The notes under the pieces were generated by a model that was not told the DNA's origin, did not search any database, and saw nothing but the letters and a program-made list of their open reading frames with translations. Source: Niveispirillum cyanobacteriorum (GTDB lineage Bacteria > Pseudomonadota > Alphaproteobacteria > Azospirillales > Azospirillaceae). Taken from it: a DNA stretch of 64,000 nucleotides. Where the stretch lies: the NCBI RefSeq assembly GCF_002868735.1, contig NZ_CP025612.1:248001-312000 (forward strand), in the 5' to 3' direction. Both the position numbers and the translations under genes were made by a program. Below are positions 45,373 to 55,090 of this stretch, in pieces; position 1 is the stretch's first letter, and the number at the start of each line of letters is the position of its first letter.

Positions 45373-48369
45373 ATGACAAAGACGGACAGCAAGACCATAC
45401 GCGCATTACGCGGACTTCTGATGCTGGGGGCGGCGGTCGGAATGACGGGCACCGCCATGGCCCAGGACCAACTTGAAGAGATCGTCGTTACCGGTTCACG
45501 CATTGCGCGTACCAATCTGAATTCCACGGTGCCGTTAAACGTGGTGGGCGAGACGGAAATCCGCTTCGCTGGTTTCACCAATCTGGCCGATGCCGTCTCC
45601 GCCGCGCCGCAGTTGGCGCCGGCCCTGAACGGCCAGTCTTCGGGTGGCTTCCTGTTTGTCGGCGGGCAGAGCCGCGTCGATCTGCGCGGCCTGGGTACCA
45701 ACCGCACGCTGGTGCTGGTCGATGGCAAGCGCCATATCACGGGCGCGCTCGACAGCTCCGCCGTCGATCTGAATACCATCCCGACCAGCATGGTGCAGCG
45801 TACGGAAATCATCACCGGCGGCGCGTCTGCCGTGTACGGTTCCGAGGCCGTGGCCGGTGTGGTCAACGTCCTGCTGCGCAAGGATTTCCAGGGCGTGGAA
45901 GTCGACAGCTCCTATGGCATCACCGAATATGGTGACGGGCAGGAGATGCAGCACAGCGCGGTATTCGGCGCGAAGTTCGACGAGGGCAAGGGCTACATCC
46001 TGGCCGGCGTGGAATATACCAAGGTTGACGGCGTTCTGGCCGATGATCGTAAGTGGGCCAGCCCCGGCATCACCTTCAATACGCTGGTAACGCCAAACAC
46101 GTCGATCCAGAATCCGAAGAGCCGTACGGGCCGTGGCGGCGTGTTCCGCACGCTGGTTGCCAATCCCGGCGCCGGCCCGCTGGCCGCCAACGCCCAGGCC
46201 GGTGTGTCGATTGATTTCGAGACGCGGTCAGTCCAGGGTCTGAACGCCAACTGTCTGGCCCCGCGCAATAATCCGACGGCGGCTACCCCGCTCTGCGATG
46301 ATCCGTCGCTGGATTATACGTCGATCTACACGACGCTGCAGGGTGAGAGCGAGCGTCTGCTGGGCCGTGCCTATGGGTCGTACCAGATTAGCGATTACGT
46401 GAAGATGACGGCGGAGATCGGCGCTGCCAGCGTCGACAGCTCCAACCCGCGCGCCCAGCCGGCCTTCACGGGCACGGCCTCGTTCCGTCACAATGTTCGT
46501 CGTGACAATGCCTTCTTGGCCGGGACCAGCGCCAATGCCGTCGAACTGCGTCGCATCTTCGACGCCAATGGCCTGACGGCGCCGACCGCGTCGGCGGAGC
46601 TGTATCGCTTCACGGAAGAATTCGGTCAGCGCGTGATCGAGCAGCAGCGCGATATGATCCGCACCGTGATCGGTTTCGAAGGCGATTTCGAGGCGGGCGA
46701 CCGTACCGTCAAGTGGGACACCTACTACCAGTACGGCCAGTTGGACGGTAAGTCGCTGAACCGTGGCCAGTTCAACAAGGACCGCTATACCCGTCAGCTG
46801 GATTCGGTGATCGATCCTGCCACGGGCCGTCCGATCTGCCGCGATCTGCTGTCCACCGACGCCGGTGTTCGCGCCGCTGCCGCCGGGTGTATCCCGTTCG
46901 ACTGGCTGAACGGCCCCAGCCAGGCCGCTATCGATTATTCCAAGGCGACCTCCGTCACCATCGGTCAGGCCAGCCAGCAGGTGGCCGCGTTCAACGTGAC
47001 CACCGACCTGTTCGACCTGCCGGCGGGCCCGCTGGGCATCGCCGTCGGTGCCGAATATCGCGAGGAGAAGTCGGATCAGGAAACTGACAGCGCCACCGCT
47101 CAGGGTCTGCTGTTCACCAACGCCATTCCGCGCCGCAAGGGTTCGTATGACGTTGCTGAATATTACGCTGAGGCGCTGGTCCCGCTGCTGTCTGATATGT
47201 TCCTGGCCAAGGAACTGACCCTGGATGGTGCCTATCGCTGGGCCGATTACAGCACGGTCGGCGGTGTCAGCCAGTGGAAGGTGGGGCTGGATTACACCCC
47301 CATTGATGATATCCGTTTCCGTGGCACCTATTCGGAATCGGTGCGCGCCCCGAACATCATCGAACTGTACGCCCCGACGGGTGAGAATTTCACGGGCACG
47401 CAGCAGGACCCCTGCGACCGTTCGCGTGTCGCCACGCTGACCGGTGAGGCCCGGAATATCCGCGTCGCCAACTGCACGCGCGATATTCCCGGCTATAACG
47501 CGGCGACCTTCGACAGCAATATCGGCACGGGTCGTTCCTCCCTGCGCCTGTTGCAGGGTGGTAACGTCAACCTGAATGAGGAAACGGCAGAGACCTTTAC
47601 GATCGGTACGGTTATTCAGCCGACCTTCCTGGATGGTTTCTCGGCCACCGTCGATTACTACGACATCAACATTAAGGACGCGATCAACCTGCCCGCCCTG
47701 TCGGGCGTGTTCCAGGCCTGCTATGACACGGCGGGCGGGAGCCCGCTTTGCCAACTGATCGTGCGTGACCAGACCGGTGCGCGGACCAATGTTGTTGGCG
47801 GTGTCGACAGTGTCAGCCTGACCCAGTCCAACATTGCCAGCTTCAAGAACCGTGGCATCGATTTCTCGGTCGCCTATGGTTTCGATCTGAAGGACATGCT
47901 GGACGCGGCCAAGGATGACAGCCGTATCGACCTGAGCCTGCAGGGTACGCACCTGTTGCAGTATGATTTCGTCTCCCAGGCAGGGCAGGCACCCCGCAAG
48001 TTCGCGGGTACTGCCGGCACCCCGTCCTGGAAGCTGTCGGGTACAGCCAGCTATTCCGACGATGTCTTCACCTTCGCCTGGACGACCCGGTTTGAAGATA
48101 ATCAGGTGGCAGACGAAACCCTGCTGCCGATTGCCGATGGCCAGCCGCTGCCGCGTATCCCGTTCTACACGGGTGACGTCTGGTACCATGATGTCCGCGT
48201 GCTTTATAAGGTCACGCAGGATCTGGTGCTGCGCGCCGGTGTGCAGAACGTAATGAATGACCGTCCGCCGAACCACCCGACAGTCTATCAGGGTACGGGC
48301 AACGCCACGTCCGGTAACTGGGACAACCGTGGCCGGTTCTTCTATGCCGGTGTGAATGTGAAGTTCTAA
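45373..48369 (+). CDS. TonB-dependent receptor (tandem pair, second)
   Basis: Outer-membrane importer, 998 aa, with GGAGAGGC before the ATG. Signal peptide to about residue 30 (..GMTGTAMAQ), LEEIVVTGSRIARTN as TonB-box-like segment, plug with RGLGTNRTLVLVDGKRH and GGASAVYGSEAVAGVVNV, barrel ending FFYAGVNVKF. It resembles its upstream neighbour in architecture but differs clearly in the barrel, so it is an old duplication or independent recruit rather than a recent copy. Ligand unknown. Confidence 0.93.
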   Translation: MTKTDSKTIRALRGLLMLGAAVGMTGTAMAQDQLEEIVVTGSRIARTNLNSTVPLNVVGETEIRFAGFTNLADAVSAAPQLAPALNGQSSGGFLFVGGQSRVDLRGLGTNRTLVLVDGKRHITGALDSSAVDLNTIPTSMVQRTEIITGGASAVYGSEAVAGVVNVLLRKDFQGVEVDSSYGITEYGDGQEMQHSAVFGAKFDEGKGYILAGVEYTKVDGVLADDRKWASPGITFNTLVTPNTSIQNPKSRTGRGGVFRTLVANPGAGPLAANAQAGVSIDFETRSVQGLNANCLAPRNNPTAATPLCDDPSLDYTSIYTTLQGESERLLGRAYGSYQISDYVKMTAEIGAASVDSSNPRAQPAFTGTASFRHNVRRDNAFLAGTSANAVELRRIFDANGLTAPTASAELYRFTEEFGQRVIEQQRDMIRTVIGFEGDFEAGDRTVKWDTYYQYGQLDGKSLNRGQFNKDRYTRQLDSVIDPATGRPICRDLLSTDAGVRAAAAGCIPFDWLNGPSQAAIDYSKATSVTIGQASQQVAAFNVTTDLFDLPAGPLGIAVGAEYREEKSDQETDSATAQGLLFTNAIPRRKGSYDVAEYYAEALVPLLSDMFLAKELTLDGAYRWADYSTVGGVSQWKVGLDYTPIDDIRFRGTYSESVRAPNIIELYAPTGENFTGTQQDPCDRSRVATLTGEARNIRVANCTRDIPGYNAATFDSNIGTGRSSLRLLQGGNVNLNEETAETFTIGTVIQPTFLDGFSATVDYYDINIKDAINLPALSGVFQACYDTAGGSPLCQLIVRDQTGARTNVVGGVDSVSLTQSNIASFKNRGIDFSVAYGFDLKDMLDAAKDDSRIDLSLQGTHLLQYDFVSQAGQAPRKFAGTAGTPSWKLSGTASYSDDVFTFAWTTRFEDNQVADETLLPIADGQPLPRIPFYTGDVWYHDVRVLYKVTQDLVLRAGVQNVMNDRPPNHPTVYQGTGNATSGNWDNRGRFFYAGVNVKF

Positions 48370-48417
48370 GTTCGGGGCAGGGGGCGGCTCCGCGTCGCCC
48401 CTAGCTCCTGCGCTTCG

Positions 48418-48449
48418 GGCCGCGACCTTCAGGGGCGCGGCCTTTTTTT
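48418..48449 (+). terminator. Terminator after second tandem receptor gene
   Basis: GGCCGCG (48418-48424) pairs with CGCGGCC (48436-48442), then seven Ts. It overlaps the end of the convergent TetR gene. Confidence 0.88.
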
Positions 48450-49038
48450 ACGCAACAATGCCGCGCAGGATCAGGTCGCGGTGCAGGGTGGCCAGCTGTT
48501 CGGCAGATTTGCGGCCCGTCGGCTGATACCAGGAACAGATGCCGGTCAGCATGGACAGGATGGCATAGGCCGCGATGGTCGGCTCATCCACGCGCAATGA
48601 CCCATCCGCGCGCCCCTGGCGCAGGATGTCGATCAGCACGCCTTCATACTGCTTGCGCAGGCCCACGATCACCGAATGGTTGGGGGCTTCCAGGCTACGC
48701 AATTCCGAATTGGCGATGAACACCTGTTCCCGCCGGGTGATATGATACCCGACATGGAAGGCGATGAAGGCTTCAAGCTGCGCCAGGGGTGCGGCATCGG
48801 CCGGCACGGCCTGCTCCACCTCCGCCAACAGGGTGGTCATATGGTCATGGACCAGATCGAACAGGATGTCCTGCTTGTTGCGGACATGATTGTAGAGCGA
48901 CCCCGGCTGGATACCGACAGCGTCGGCCAGCTGGCGCAGCGTGATCGCCTCATAGCCCTTGCGATAGATCAGGGTCAGCGCCGCCTTGCGGATCGCTTCC
49001 ATGGTTTTCGGCCCATGGCTGCCGGCGGTACGGGCCAT
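48448..49038 (-). CDS. TetR family regulator, probably of the leucine/isovalerate operon
   Basis: Repressor-type regulator, 196 aa. The ATG at 49038 follows GAGAGG; a TTG directly before it is the only longer option. N-terminal helix-turn-helix: AIRKAALTLIYRKGYEAITLRQLADAVGIQPGSLYNHV. The C-terminal ligand domain is of the TetR_C type seen in acyl-CoA-responsive regulators. It is divergent from the isovaleryl-CoA dehydrogenase gene, so it probably controls that operon in response to a branched acyl-CoA (inference). Confidence 0.88.
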   Translation of the reverse strand: MARTAGSHGPKTMEAIRKAALTLIYRKGYEAITLRQLADAVGIQPGSLYNHVRNKQDILFDLVHDHMTTLLAEVEQAVPADAAPLAQLEAFIAFHVGYHITRREQVFIANSELRSLEAPNHSVIVGLRKQYEGVLIDILRQGRADGSLRVDEPTIAAYAILSMLTGICSWYQPTGRKSAEQLATLHRDLILRGIVA

Positions 49039-49153
49039 CAACGGCCTCTCTTCATTGACAGAATCATCTCTGCCGCAAACTGCGGTGGGGAAGGGGGTGC
49101 CGTCAACCGGAATTCACGCATGCATCCGGCGGCAAGGCCCGCAGGAATCCTTG

Positions 49154-49187
49154 TTGAAATCGCCAATAAAAAAACGTATGACCGTTT
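49154..49187 (+). promoter_or_regulatory. Probable promoter and operator of the liu operon
   Basis: TTGAAA (49154-49159), a 17-bp spacer and TATGAC (49177-49182) form a sigma-70-like promoter. An inverted repeat AAACG-N6-CGTTT (49172-49187) covers the -10 box, a natural place for TetR repression. Confidence 0.45.
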
Positions 49188-49237
49188 CTATAAGCGCCCC
49201 TGATCTGGGCTGACAATCAAGAGAGGATGCCCCGCAA

Positions 49238-50410
49238 ATGCTGCGCAACAGCCTGCCCATGTTCGATTTCGGCCTTGGCGAGACGGCGGACGCGCTGCGC
49301 GATGCCGTGGCGTCCTTCTCGGCGGATGAGATTGCGCCGCGCGCGGCGGAGATCGACCGCACCGACCAGTTCCCCATGGACCTGTGGAAGAAGATGGGTG
49401 ATCTGGGCGTGTTGGGCGTGACGGCGGAAGAGGAATATGGCGGCGCCGGCATGGGCTATGTCGAGCATATGGTGGCGATGGAGGAAATCTCCCGCGCGTC
49501 TGCTTCTGTTGGCCTGTCCTATGGCGCGCACTCCAACCTCTGCGTCAACCAAATCCGCCTGAACGGTAACGCCGATCAGAAGGGCCGTTACCTGCCCAAG
49601 CTGATCAGCGGCGATTTCGTGGGCGCCCTGGCGATGAGCGAGCCGGGGGCCGGATCGGACGTGGTCTCCATGCGTCTGCGCGCCGACAAAAAGGGTGACC
49701 GCTACGTCCTGAACGGCACCAAGATGTGGATCACCAACGGGCCGGATGCCGATGTCCTGGTGGTCTATGCCAAGACCGATCCCGATGCCGGCCCGCGCGG
49801 CATCACCGCGTTCCTGGTGGAAAAGGGCTTCAAGGGTTTCTCTGTGGCGCAGAAGCTGGACAAGCTGGGCATGCGCGGCAGCCACACGGGCGAACTGGTG
49901 TTCGAGGATTGTGAAATCCCGGAAGAAAATGTGCTGGGTCGCCATAATGGCGGCGTCGGTGTGCTGATGTCCGGCCTGGACTATGAGCGCGCGGTGCTGG
50001 CTGCCGGCCCGCTGGGTATCATGCAGGCCTGCATGGATGTGGTTGTGCCCTACATCCATGAACGCAAGCAGTTCGGGCAGTCGATCGGTGAGTTCCAGCT
50101 GATCCAGGGCAAGGTCGCCGACATGTATGTCGCGCTGAATTCCTGCCGCGCCTATGTCTATGCCGTGGGGCGTGCGGCCGATGCCAAGCGCATTACCCGC
50201 AAGGATGCCGCGGGCGCCATCCTGCTGGCCGCCGAGAAGGCGACGCAACTGGCGCTGGACGCCATCCAGATCCTTGGCGGCAACGGCTATATCAACGAGT
50301 ACCCGACGGGCCGGCTGCTGCGCGATGCCAAGCTGTATGAGATCGGCGCCGGCACCAGCGAAATCCGCCGCATGCTGATCGGGCGCGAACTGTTCAAGGA
50401 AACGGCGTAA
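49238..50410 (+). CDS. liuA: Isovaleryl-CoA dehydrogenase
   Basis: FAD enzyme oxidising isovaleryl-CoA to 3-methylcrotonyl-CoA in leucine breakdown; 390 aa, standard length. Start [18 protein letters not shown] is typical. Signatures: [19 protein letters not shown] (FAD/acyl site), [38 protein letters not shown]. The catalytic Glu sits in [13 protein letters not shown], the helix position specific to isovaleryl-CoA dehydrogenases, which supports the assignment over other acyl-CoA dehydrogenases. First gene of the operon. Confidence 0.95.
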   Translation: MLRNSLPMFDFGLGETADALRDAVASFSADEIAPRAAEIDRTDQFPMDLWKKMGDLGVLGVTAEEEYGGAGMGYVEHMVAMEEISRASASVGLSYGAHSNLCVNQIRLNGNADQKGRYLPKLISGDFVGALAMSEPGAGSDVVSMRLRADKKGDRYVLNGTKMWITNGPDADVLVVYAKTDPDAGPRGITAFLVEKGFKGFSVAQKLDKLGMRGSHTGELVFEDCEIPEENVLGRHNGGVGVLMSGLDYERAVLAAGPLGIMQACMDVVVPYIHERKQFGQSIGEFQLIQGKVADMYVALNSCRAYVYAVGRAADAKRITRKDAAGAILLAAEKATQLALDAIQILGGNGYINEYPTGRLLRDAKLYEIGAGTSEIRRMLIGRELFKETA

Positions 50411-50440
50411 GCGCGTTCTTGCTCGTCTCCTCTCCCTGTC

Positions 50441-50560
50441 GTCATCCCGGCGGAAGCCGGGACCCAGGGGTCCCAGGCACCACCATTTCCCCTTGCCATG
50501 AGCGACGCTGCCGAAAGGTCGGGCGCTTGGCCCCTGGGTCCCGGCTTGCGCCGGGATGAC
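50441..50560. repeat. Dispersed inverted-repeat element between liuA and liuB
   Basis: Two 30-bp arms (50441-50470 and 50531-50560) are inverted copies with one mismatch; each contains GTCATCCCGGCG and GCCGGGACCCAGGGG. The motif is a widespread alphaproteobacterial intergenic palindrome type. In mRNA it would form a very strong stem-loop inside the operon. Confidence 0.85.
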
Positions 50561-50591
50561 GGGAATGGGGGGAGAAACGATCGAGGCACCG

Positions 50592-52199
50592 ATGCCCGTC
50601 CTTACCACCAATATCGATCCGCGCAGCACGGCCTTCGCCGAGAACGTGGCCTCCATGAAGGCGCAGGTGGAAGACCTGCGCGCCACCATCGGGCGGATCA
50701 GCCAGGGGGGCGGGGAGAAGGCCATGGCCAAGCATCTGGCCCGTGGCAAACTGTCCCCCCGCGACCGTGTGCGTACCCTGCTGGACCCCGGCACGCCCTT
50801 CCTGGAATTCAGCCAGTTGGCGGCCTATCAGGTCTATGCCGATGACGTGCCCGCCGCCGGCATTATCACCGGTATCGGCCGCGTTAATGGCCAGGAATGC
50901 GTGGTCGTCGCCAATGACGCCACGGTCAAGGGCGGCACCTATTATCCACTGACCGTGAAGAAGCATCTGCGCGCACAGGATATCGCGCGGGAGAACAACC
51001 TGCCCTGCGTCTATCTGGTCGATAGCGGCGGGGCCAACCTGCCCAACCAGGACGAGGTGTTTCCCGACCGCGACCATTTTGGCCGCATTTTCTATAACCA
51101 AGCCACCCTTTCGGCCAATGGCGTGCCGCAGATCGCTGTCGTCATGGGCTCCTGCACGGCTGGCGGCGCCTATGTGCCCGCCATGGCGGATGAAAGCATC
51201 ATCGTCAAGAACCAGGGCACCATCTTCCTGGGCGGCCCGCCCTTGGTGAAGGCGGCGACGGGGGAGGTTGTGTCGGCGGAGGATCTGGGCGGCGGTGATG
51301 TGCATACCCGTATCTCCGGCGTGGCCGACCATCTGGCCACCGATGACGGGCATGCCCTGGGCATCGCGCGCCGCATCGTCGGCAACCTGAACCGGGTGAA
51401 GACCCCGGAGGTCGATATCAAGCCGGTGCGCGAGCCGCTATACAGCGCCGACGACATTTACGGCATCATCCCTACCGACACGCGCAAGCCCTATGACGTG
51501 CGGGAGATCATCGCCCGCATCGTCGATGGCTCCGAACTGGATGAATTCAAGGCCAATTACGGCACGACCCTGGTCTGCGGCTTTGCCCGCCTGTGGGGCA
51601 TGCCCGTCGGCATCATCGCCAATAACGGCATCCTGTTCAGCGAAAGTGCGGTCAAGGGCGCGCATTTCATCGAACTGTGCTGCCAGCGCAAGATCCCGCT
51701 GCTGTTCTTGCAGAACATCACCGGCTTCATGGTGGGCCGGAAGTATGAGAATGCGGGCATCGCCAAGGACGGGGCCAAGCTGGTGACGGCGGTGGCCTGT
51801 GCCAATGTGCCCAAGATCACCTTGATCATCGGCGGCAGCTTCGGGGCCGGCAATTACGGCATGTGCGGTCGCGCCTACAGCCCGCGCTTCCTGTACATGT
51901 GGCCGAACGCCCGCATTTCCGTGATGGGTGGGGAACAGGCGGCCACCGTGCTGGCCACCGTCCGCCGTGACGGGCTGGAAGCTGCAGGCAAGGAATGGAG
52001 TGCCGAGGACGAGGCCGCCTTCAAGGCCCCGATCCGGGAGCAGTATGAAAAGCAGGGCCACCCCTATTACGCCTCGGCCCGCCTCTGGGACGATGGCGTC
52101 ATTGACCCGGCCGACACCCGTTCCGTGCTGGGCCTGTCGCTGTCGGCGGCGCTGAACGCGCCGATCCCGCCGGCGAAGTTCGGCGTGTTCCGGATGTGA
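50592..52199 (+). CDS. liuB: Methylcrotonoyl-CoA carboxylase, carboxyltransferase (beta) subunit
   Basis: Transfers carboxyl from biotin to 3-methylcrotonyl-CoA, giving 3-methylglutaconyl-CoA; 535 aa from the ATG at 50592 (GAGG upstream), the usual family length. Motifs: [57 protein letters not shown], and late [13 protein letters not shown] and [20 protein letters not shown], which are specific for MCC-type subunits. The stop codon overlaps the next start. Confidence 0.95.
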   Translation: MPVLTTNIDPRSTAFAENVASMKAQVEDLRATIGRISQGGGEKAMAKHLARGKLSPRDRVRTLLDPGTPFLEFSQLAAYQVYADDVPAAGIITGIGRVNGQECVVVANDATVKGGTYYPLTVKKHLRAQDIARENNLPCVYLVDSGGANLPNQDEVFPDRDHFGRIFYNQATLSANGVPQIAVVMGSCTAGGAYVPAMADESIIVKNQGTIFLGGPPLVKAATGEVVSAEDLGGGDVHTRISGVADHLATDDGHALGIARRIVGNLNRVKTPEVDIKPVREPLYSADDIYGIIPTDTRKPYDVREIIARIVDGSELDEFKANYGTTLVCGFARLWGMPVGIIANNGILFSESAVKGAHFIELCCQRKIPLLFLQNITGFMVGRKYENAGIAKDGAKLVTAVACANVPKITLIIGGSFGAGNYGMCGRAYSPRFLYMWPNARISVMGGEQAATVLATVRRDGLEAAGKEWSAEDEAAFKAPIREQYEKQGHPYYASARLWDDGVIDPADTRSVLGLSLSAALNAPIPPAKFGVFRM

Positions 52200-52990
52200 T
52201 GGGGGCCGCCATGACCATGATCCTGACCGATATTGACGCGCGCGGGGTGGCGACCGTCACCCTGAACCGCCCGGAAATCCATAATGCCTTCAATGACGAG
52301 GTCATTTCCGGCCTGACGACCATCTTCCGTGACCTGGGGGCCAACCCGACGGTGCGCATCGTGGTGCTGCGTGGGGCGGGCAAAAGCTTTTCCGCCGGTG
52401 GCGACCTGAACTGGATGCGCCGCATGGCCGGCTATAGCCGGGAACAGAACCTGACCGACGCCATCGGTCTGGCCACCATGCTGCGCACCCTCAATGAACT
52501 GCCGAAGCCGACCCTGGCCGTGATCCATGGGCATTGCTTTGCTGGGGCTGTCGGGCTGGTCGCGGCTTGCGATATCGCAATCGCCGCCGATCCCGTGCAA
52601 TTTGCTCTGACGGAGGTGCGTCTGGGTCTGATCCCCGCCACCATCGGGCCTTATGTCGTGGCTGCCATGGGGGCGCGTGCCTGCCGCCGCTATTTCCTGA
52701 CCGCCGAGCGGTTTGGGGTGGCCGACGCGCACCGGCTGGGTCTGGTGCATGAGGTGGTGGGGCTGGATGATCTGGACGCCGCCGCCGAACGCCATATCGA
52801 GAACCTGCTGCTGGCTGGGCCAACCGCACTGGGCGCGGCGAAGGATTTGATCCGTGCCGTCGATGGCCCGGTCACCGACGCCATGGTTGCCGACACTGCC
52901 GCCCGCATCGCCGATGCACGGTCAGGTGAGGAAGGCCGCGAGGGCCTGTCCGCCTTCTTTGACAAGCGCAAGCCGGGATGGGTGAAATGA
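52199..52990 (+). CDS. liuC: Methylglutaconyl-CoA hydratase (enoyl-CoA hydratase family)
   Basis: Hydrates 3-methylglutaconyl-CoA to HMG-CoA; crotonase fold, 263 aa. The ATG at 52199 shares a base with the preceding stop codon; 52211 is an alternative. Oxyanion-hole motifs: GAGKSFSAGGDLNWMRRM and IHGHCFAGAVGLVAACD; EVRLGLIPATIGPYVV carries the catalytic Glu region. Position between the two carboxylase subunit genes is the classic liu arrangement. Confidence 0.93.
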   Translation: MGAAMTMILTDIDARGVATVTLNRPEIHNAFNDEVISGLTTIFRDLGANPTVRIVVLRGAGKSFSAGGDLNWMRRMAGYSREQNLTDAIGLATMLRTLNELPKPTLAVIHGHCFAGAVGLVAACDIAIAADPVQFALTEVRLGLIPATIGPYVVAAMGARACRRYFLTAERFGVADAHRLGLVHEVVGLDDLDAAAERHIENLLLAGPTALGAAKDLIRAVDGPVTDAMVADTAARIADARSGEEGREGLSAFFDKRKPGWVK

Positions 52991-54969
52991 GCCGGATTTC
53001 GAAAGTCCTCATCGCCAATCGCGGTGAAATCGCCGCCCGCGTCATGCGCACCGCCCGCCGCCTGGGCCTGGGCACTGTCGCTGTCTATTCTGATGCCGAC
53101 GCCAAGGCGCTGCATGTGGCCAGCGCCGATCAGGCGGTTCATATCGGTCCGGCCCCGGCGCGCGAAAGCTATCTGGTGATCGACAAGATCATCGCGGCGG
53201 CCAAGGCAACGGGGGCGGACGCCATCCATCCCGGCTATGGATTCCTGTCGGAAAACGCCAGCTTTGCCGATGCGGTGGTGGCGGCGGGACTGATCTTCAT
53301 TGGCCCGCCGGCCAGTGCCATCCGCGCGATGGGCGGCAAGTCAGAGGCCAAGGCCCTGATGGAAACGGCCGGCGTGCCGCTGGTGCCGGGCTATCATGGT
53401 GAGGATCAGGATGACGCCCTGCTGGCAGGTGAAGCCGCGCGTATCGGCTTCCCGGTCCTGATCAAGGCGTCCGCCGGTGGCGGCGGCAAGGGTATGAAGG
53501 TCGCCAGCAGTGCCGAGGAATTCCTGGCGGCGCTGGCCTCTGCCAAGCGCGAGGCCAAAGCCAGCTTTGGCGATGATCGTGTACTGATCGAGAAGTACCT
53601 AGCCCGTCCGCGCCATGTGGAAATCCAGGTCTTCGCCGACAGCCACGGCAATTGCGTCTACCTGTTCGAACGCGACTGTTCCATTCAGCGCCGCCACCAG
53701 AAGGTGGTGGAGGAGGCCCCGGCCCCTGGCATGGACCCCGTCATCCGCGCCCGCATGGGCGAGGCTGCTGTGGCGGCGGCGAAGGCCATCGGCTATGTCG
53801 GTGCCGGTACCGTTGAATTCCTGCTGGATACTGACGGTTCATTCTACTTCATGGAGATGAATACCCGCCTGCAGGTGGAACATCCCGTGACGGAGAAGAT
53901 TACGGGTCAGGACCTGGTCGAGTGGCAGTTGCGGGTGGCGGCGGGCGAAACCCTGCCCCTGACCCAAGAGCAGTTGACCATCAACGGCCACGCCATTGAG
54001 GTGCGGCTTTACGCGGAGGACCCGGTCAAGGGCTTCCTGCCGCAGACAGGCACACTGGCGCATCTGCGCTTCCCCGAACAGGGGGAGCATGTGCGTGTCG
54101 ATACGGGCGTGCGCTCGGGCGATGCCATCTCCATCTTCTATGACCCGATGATTGCCAAGTTGATCGTCTGGGACAAGGACCGCGACAGCGCCGTGCGCCG
54201 CCTGGAAAAGGCCCTGGCGGAGACGGAAGTGGCCGGTCTGAATGCCAATGTGCCCTTCCTGTCCGCTGTGGCGGGGCATCCGGGCTTCCTGGCCGCCGAT
54301 CTGGATACGCGCTTCATTGAGCGGTATGAGGCTGACCTGCTTCCCGCCGCGACCGCGCCGGACGTCAAGACCCTGGCCCTGTTCAGCCTGGGCCTGACCC
54401 TGTCCCGCCGAAGCGCGGGCAGCGACCCGTGGGATGCCGTCGGTGGTTTCCTGCTGAACCTGCCCGCGACAGAGCGGGTCGAGTGGCAGGAAGCGGGAGA
54501 GGACGGGGCCGCGCACAAGGTGGACATCACCTGGACGCGCGGCGGTTTTACCGTCGTCGCCGCCGGTGAAAGCCTGCCTGTCTCCGGCATCCTGTCCGCC
54601 GATGGCACCCTTACGGCCACGCTGGGCGGCACGCGGGTCATGGCGCGCTGGGTCCGCTGGGGCGACCATGTCACCTTGTTCCATGCCGGGACCACGCGCA
54701 CCCTGTCCCTAGTCGATCCGCATGTGGGCAAGCATGCCGACCATGGCGGCCATGGCCGCCTGACGGCCCCGATGCCGGGCAAGGTGATCGCCCTCCTGGT
54801 GGAGGAAGGGGCAAGCGTAGCAAAGGGGCAGCCCGTGATCGTGCTCGAAGCCATGAAGATGGAACATACGCTGAAGGCCCCTGCCGATGGCAAGGTCACG
54901 CATCTGCGCTATCAGGTGGGTGATCAGGTCAGTGAAGGGGTTGAACTTGTCGGGTTTGAGGCTGCCTGA
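52987..54969 (+). CDS. liuD: Methylcrotonoyl-CoA carboxylase, biotin carboxylase/carrier (alpha) subunit
   Basis: Carboxylates its own biotin with ATP and bicarbonate; 660 aa. The ATG at 52987 overlaps the hydratase stop codon (ATGA). Biotin carboxylase (~1-445): KVLIANRGEIAARVMRTARR, HPGYGFLSENASFA, ATP-grasp KASAGGGGKGMK, EMNTRLQVEHPVTE. A linker/BT domain (~470-580) precedes the C-terminal biotinyl domain with EAMKMEH (Lys biotinylated). Completes the carboxylase with the beta subunit gene upstream. Confidence 0.95.
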   Translation: MSRISKVLIANRGEIAARVMRTARRLGLGTVAVYSDADAKALHVASADQAVHIGPAPARESYLVIDKIIAAAKATGADAIHPGYGFLSENASFADAVVAAGLIFIGPPASAIRAMGGKSEAKALMETAGVPLVPGYHGEDQDDALLAGEAARIGFPVLIKASAGGGGKGMKVASSAEEFLAALASAKREAKASFGDDRVLIEKYLARPRHVEIQVFADSHGNCVYLFERDCSIQRRHQKVVEEAPAPGMDPVIRARMGEAAVAAAKAIGYVGAGTVEFLLDTDGSFYFMEMNTRLQVEHPVTEKITGQDLVEWQLRVAAGETLPLTQEQLTINGHAIEVRLYAEDPVKGFLPQTGTLAHLRFPEQGEHVRVDTGVRSGDAISIFYDPMIAKLIVWDKDRDSAVRRLEKALAETEVAGLNANVPFLSAVAGHPGFLAADLDTRFIERYEADLLPAATAPDVKTLALFSLGLTLSRRSAGSDPWDAVGGFLLNLPATERVEWQEAGEDGAAHKVDITWTRGGFTVVAAGESLPVSGILSADGTLTATLGGTRVMARWVRWGDHVTLFHAGTTRTLSLVDPHVGKHADHGGHGRLTAPMPGKVIALLVEEGASVAKGQPVIVLEAMKMEHTLKAPADGKVTHLRYQVGDQVSEGVELVGFEAA

Positions 54970-55090
54970 CGGTAGGCGAGACATGCACACTTGCATGAAA
55001 AATTCATTTGAGTGTGCATTCAACTTCGTTTCCCTTGGGGCAAAAGGGGATTAAAGTTGATATCCAAGGCAGGCACGGTGAGGAACCGCC

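Noticed and set aside
46228-48276. 682-codon minus-strand frame in the second tandem receptor gene
   Set aside because: Shadow of a GC-rich gene; no ribosome-binding site and no protein-like motifs.
49217-50794. 525-codon minus-strand frame across liuA and the repeat element
   Set aside because: Contains the typical spurious translation of the dispersed palindrome (VIPAQAGTQ type) and is antisense to liuA.
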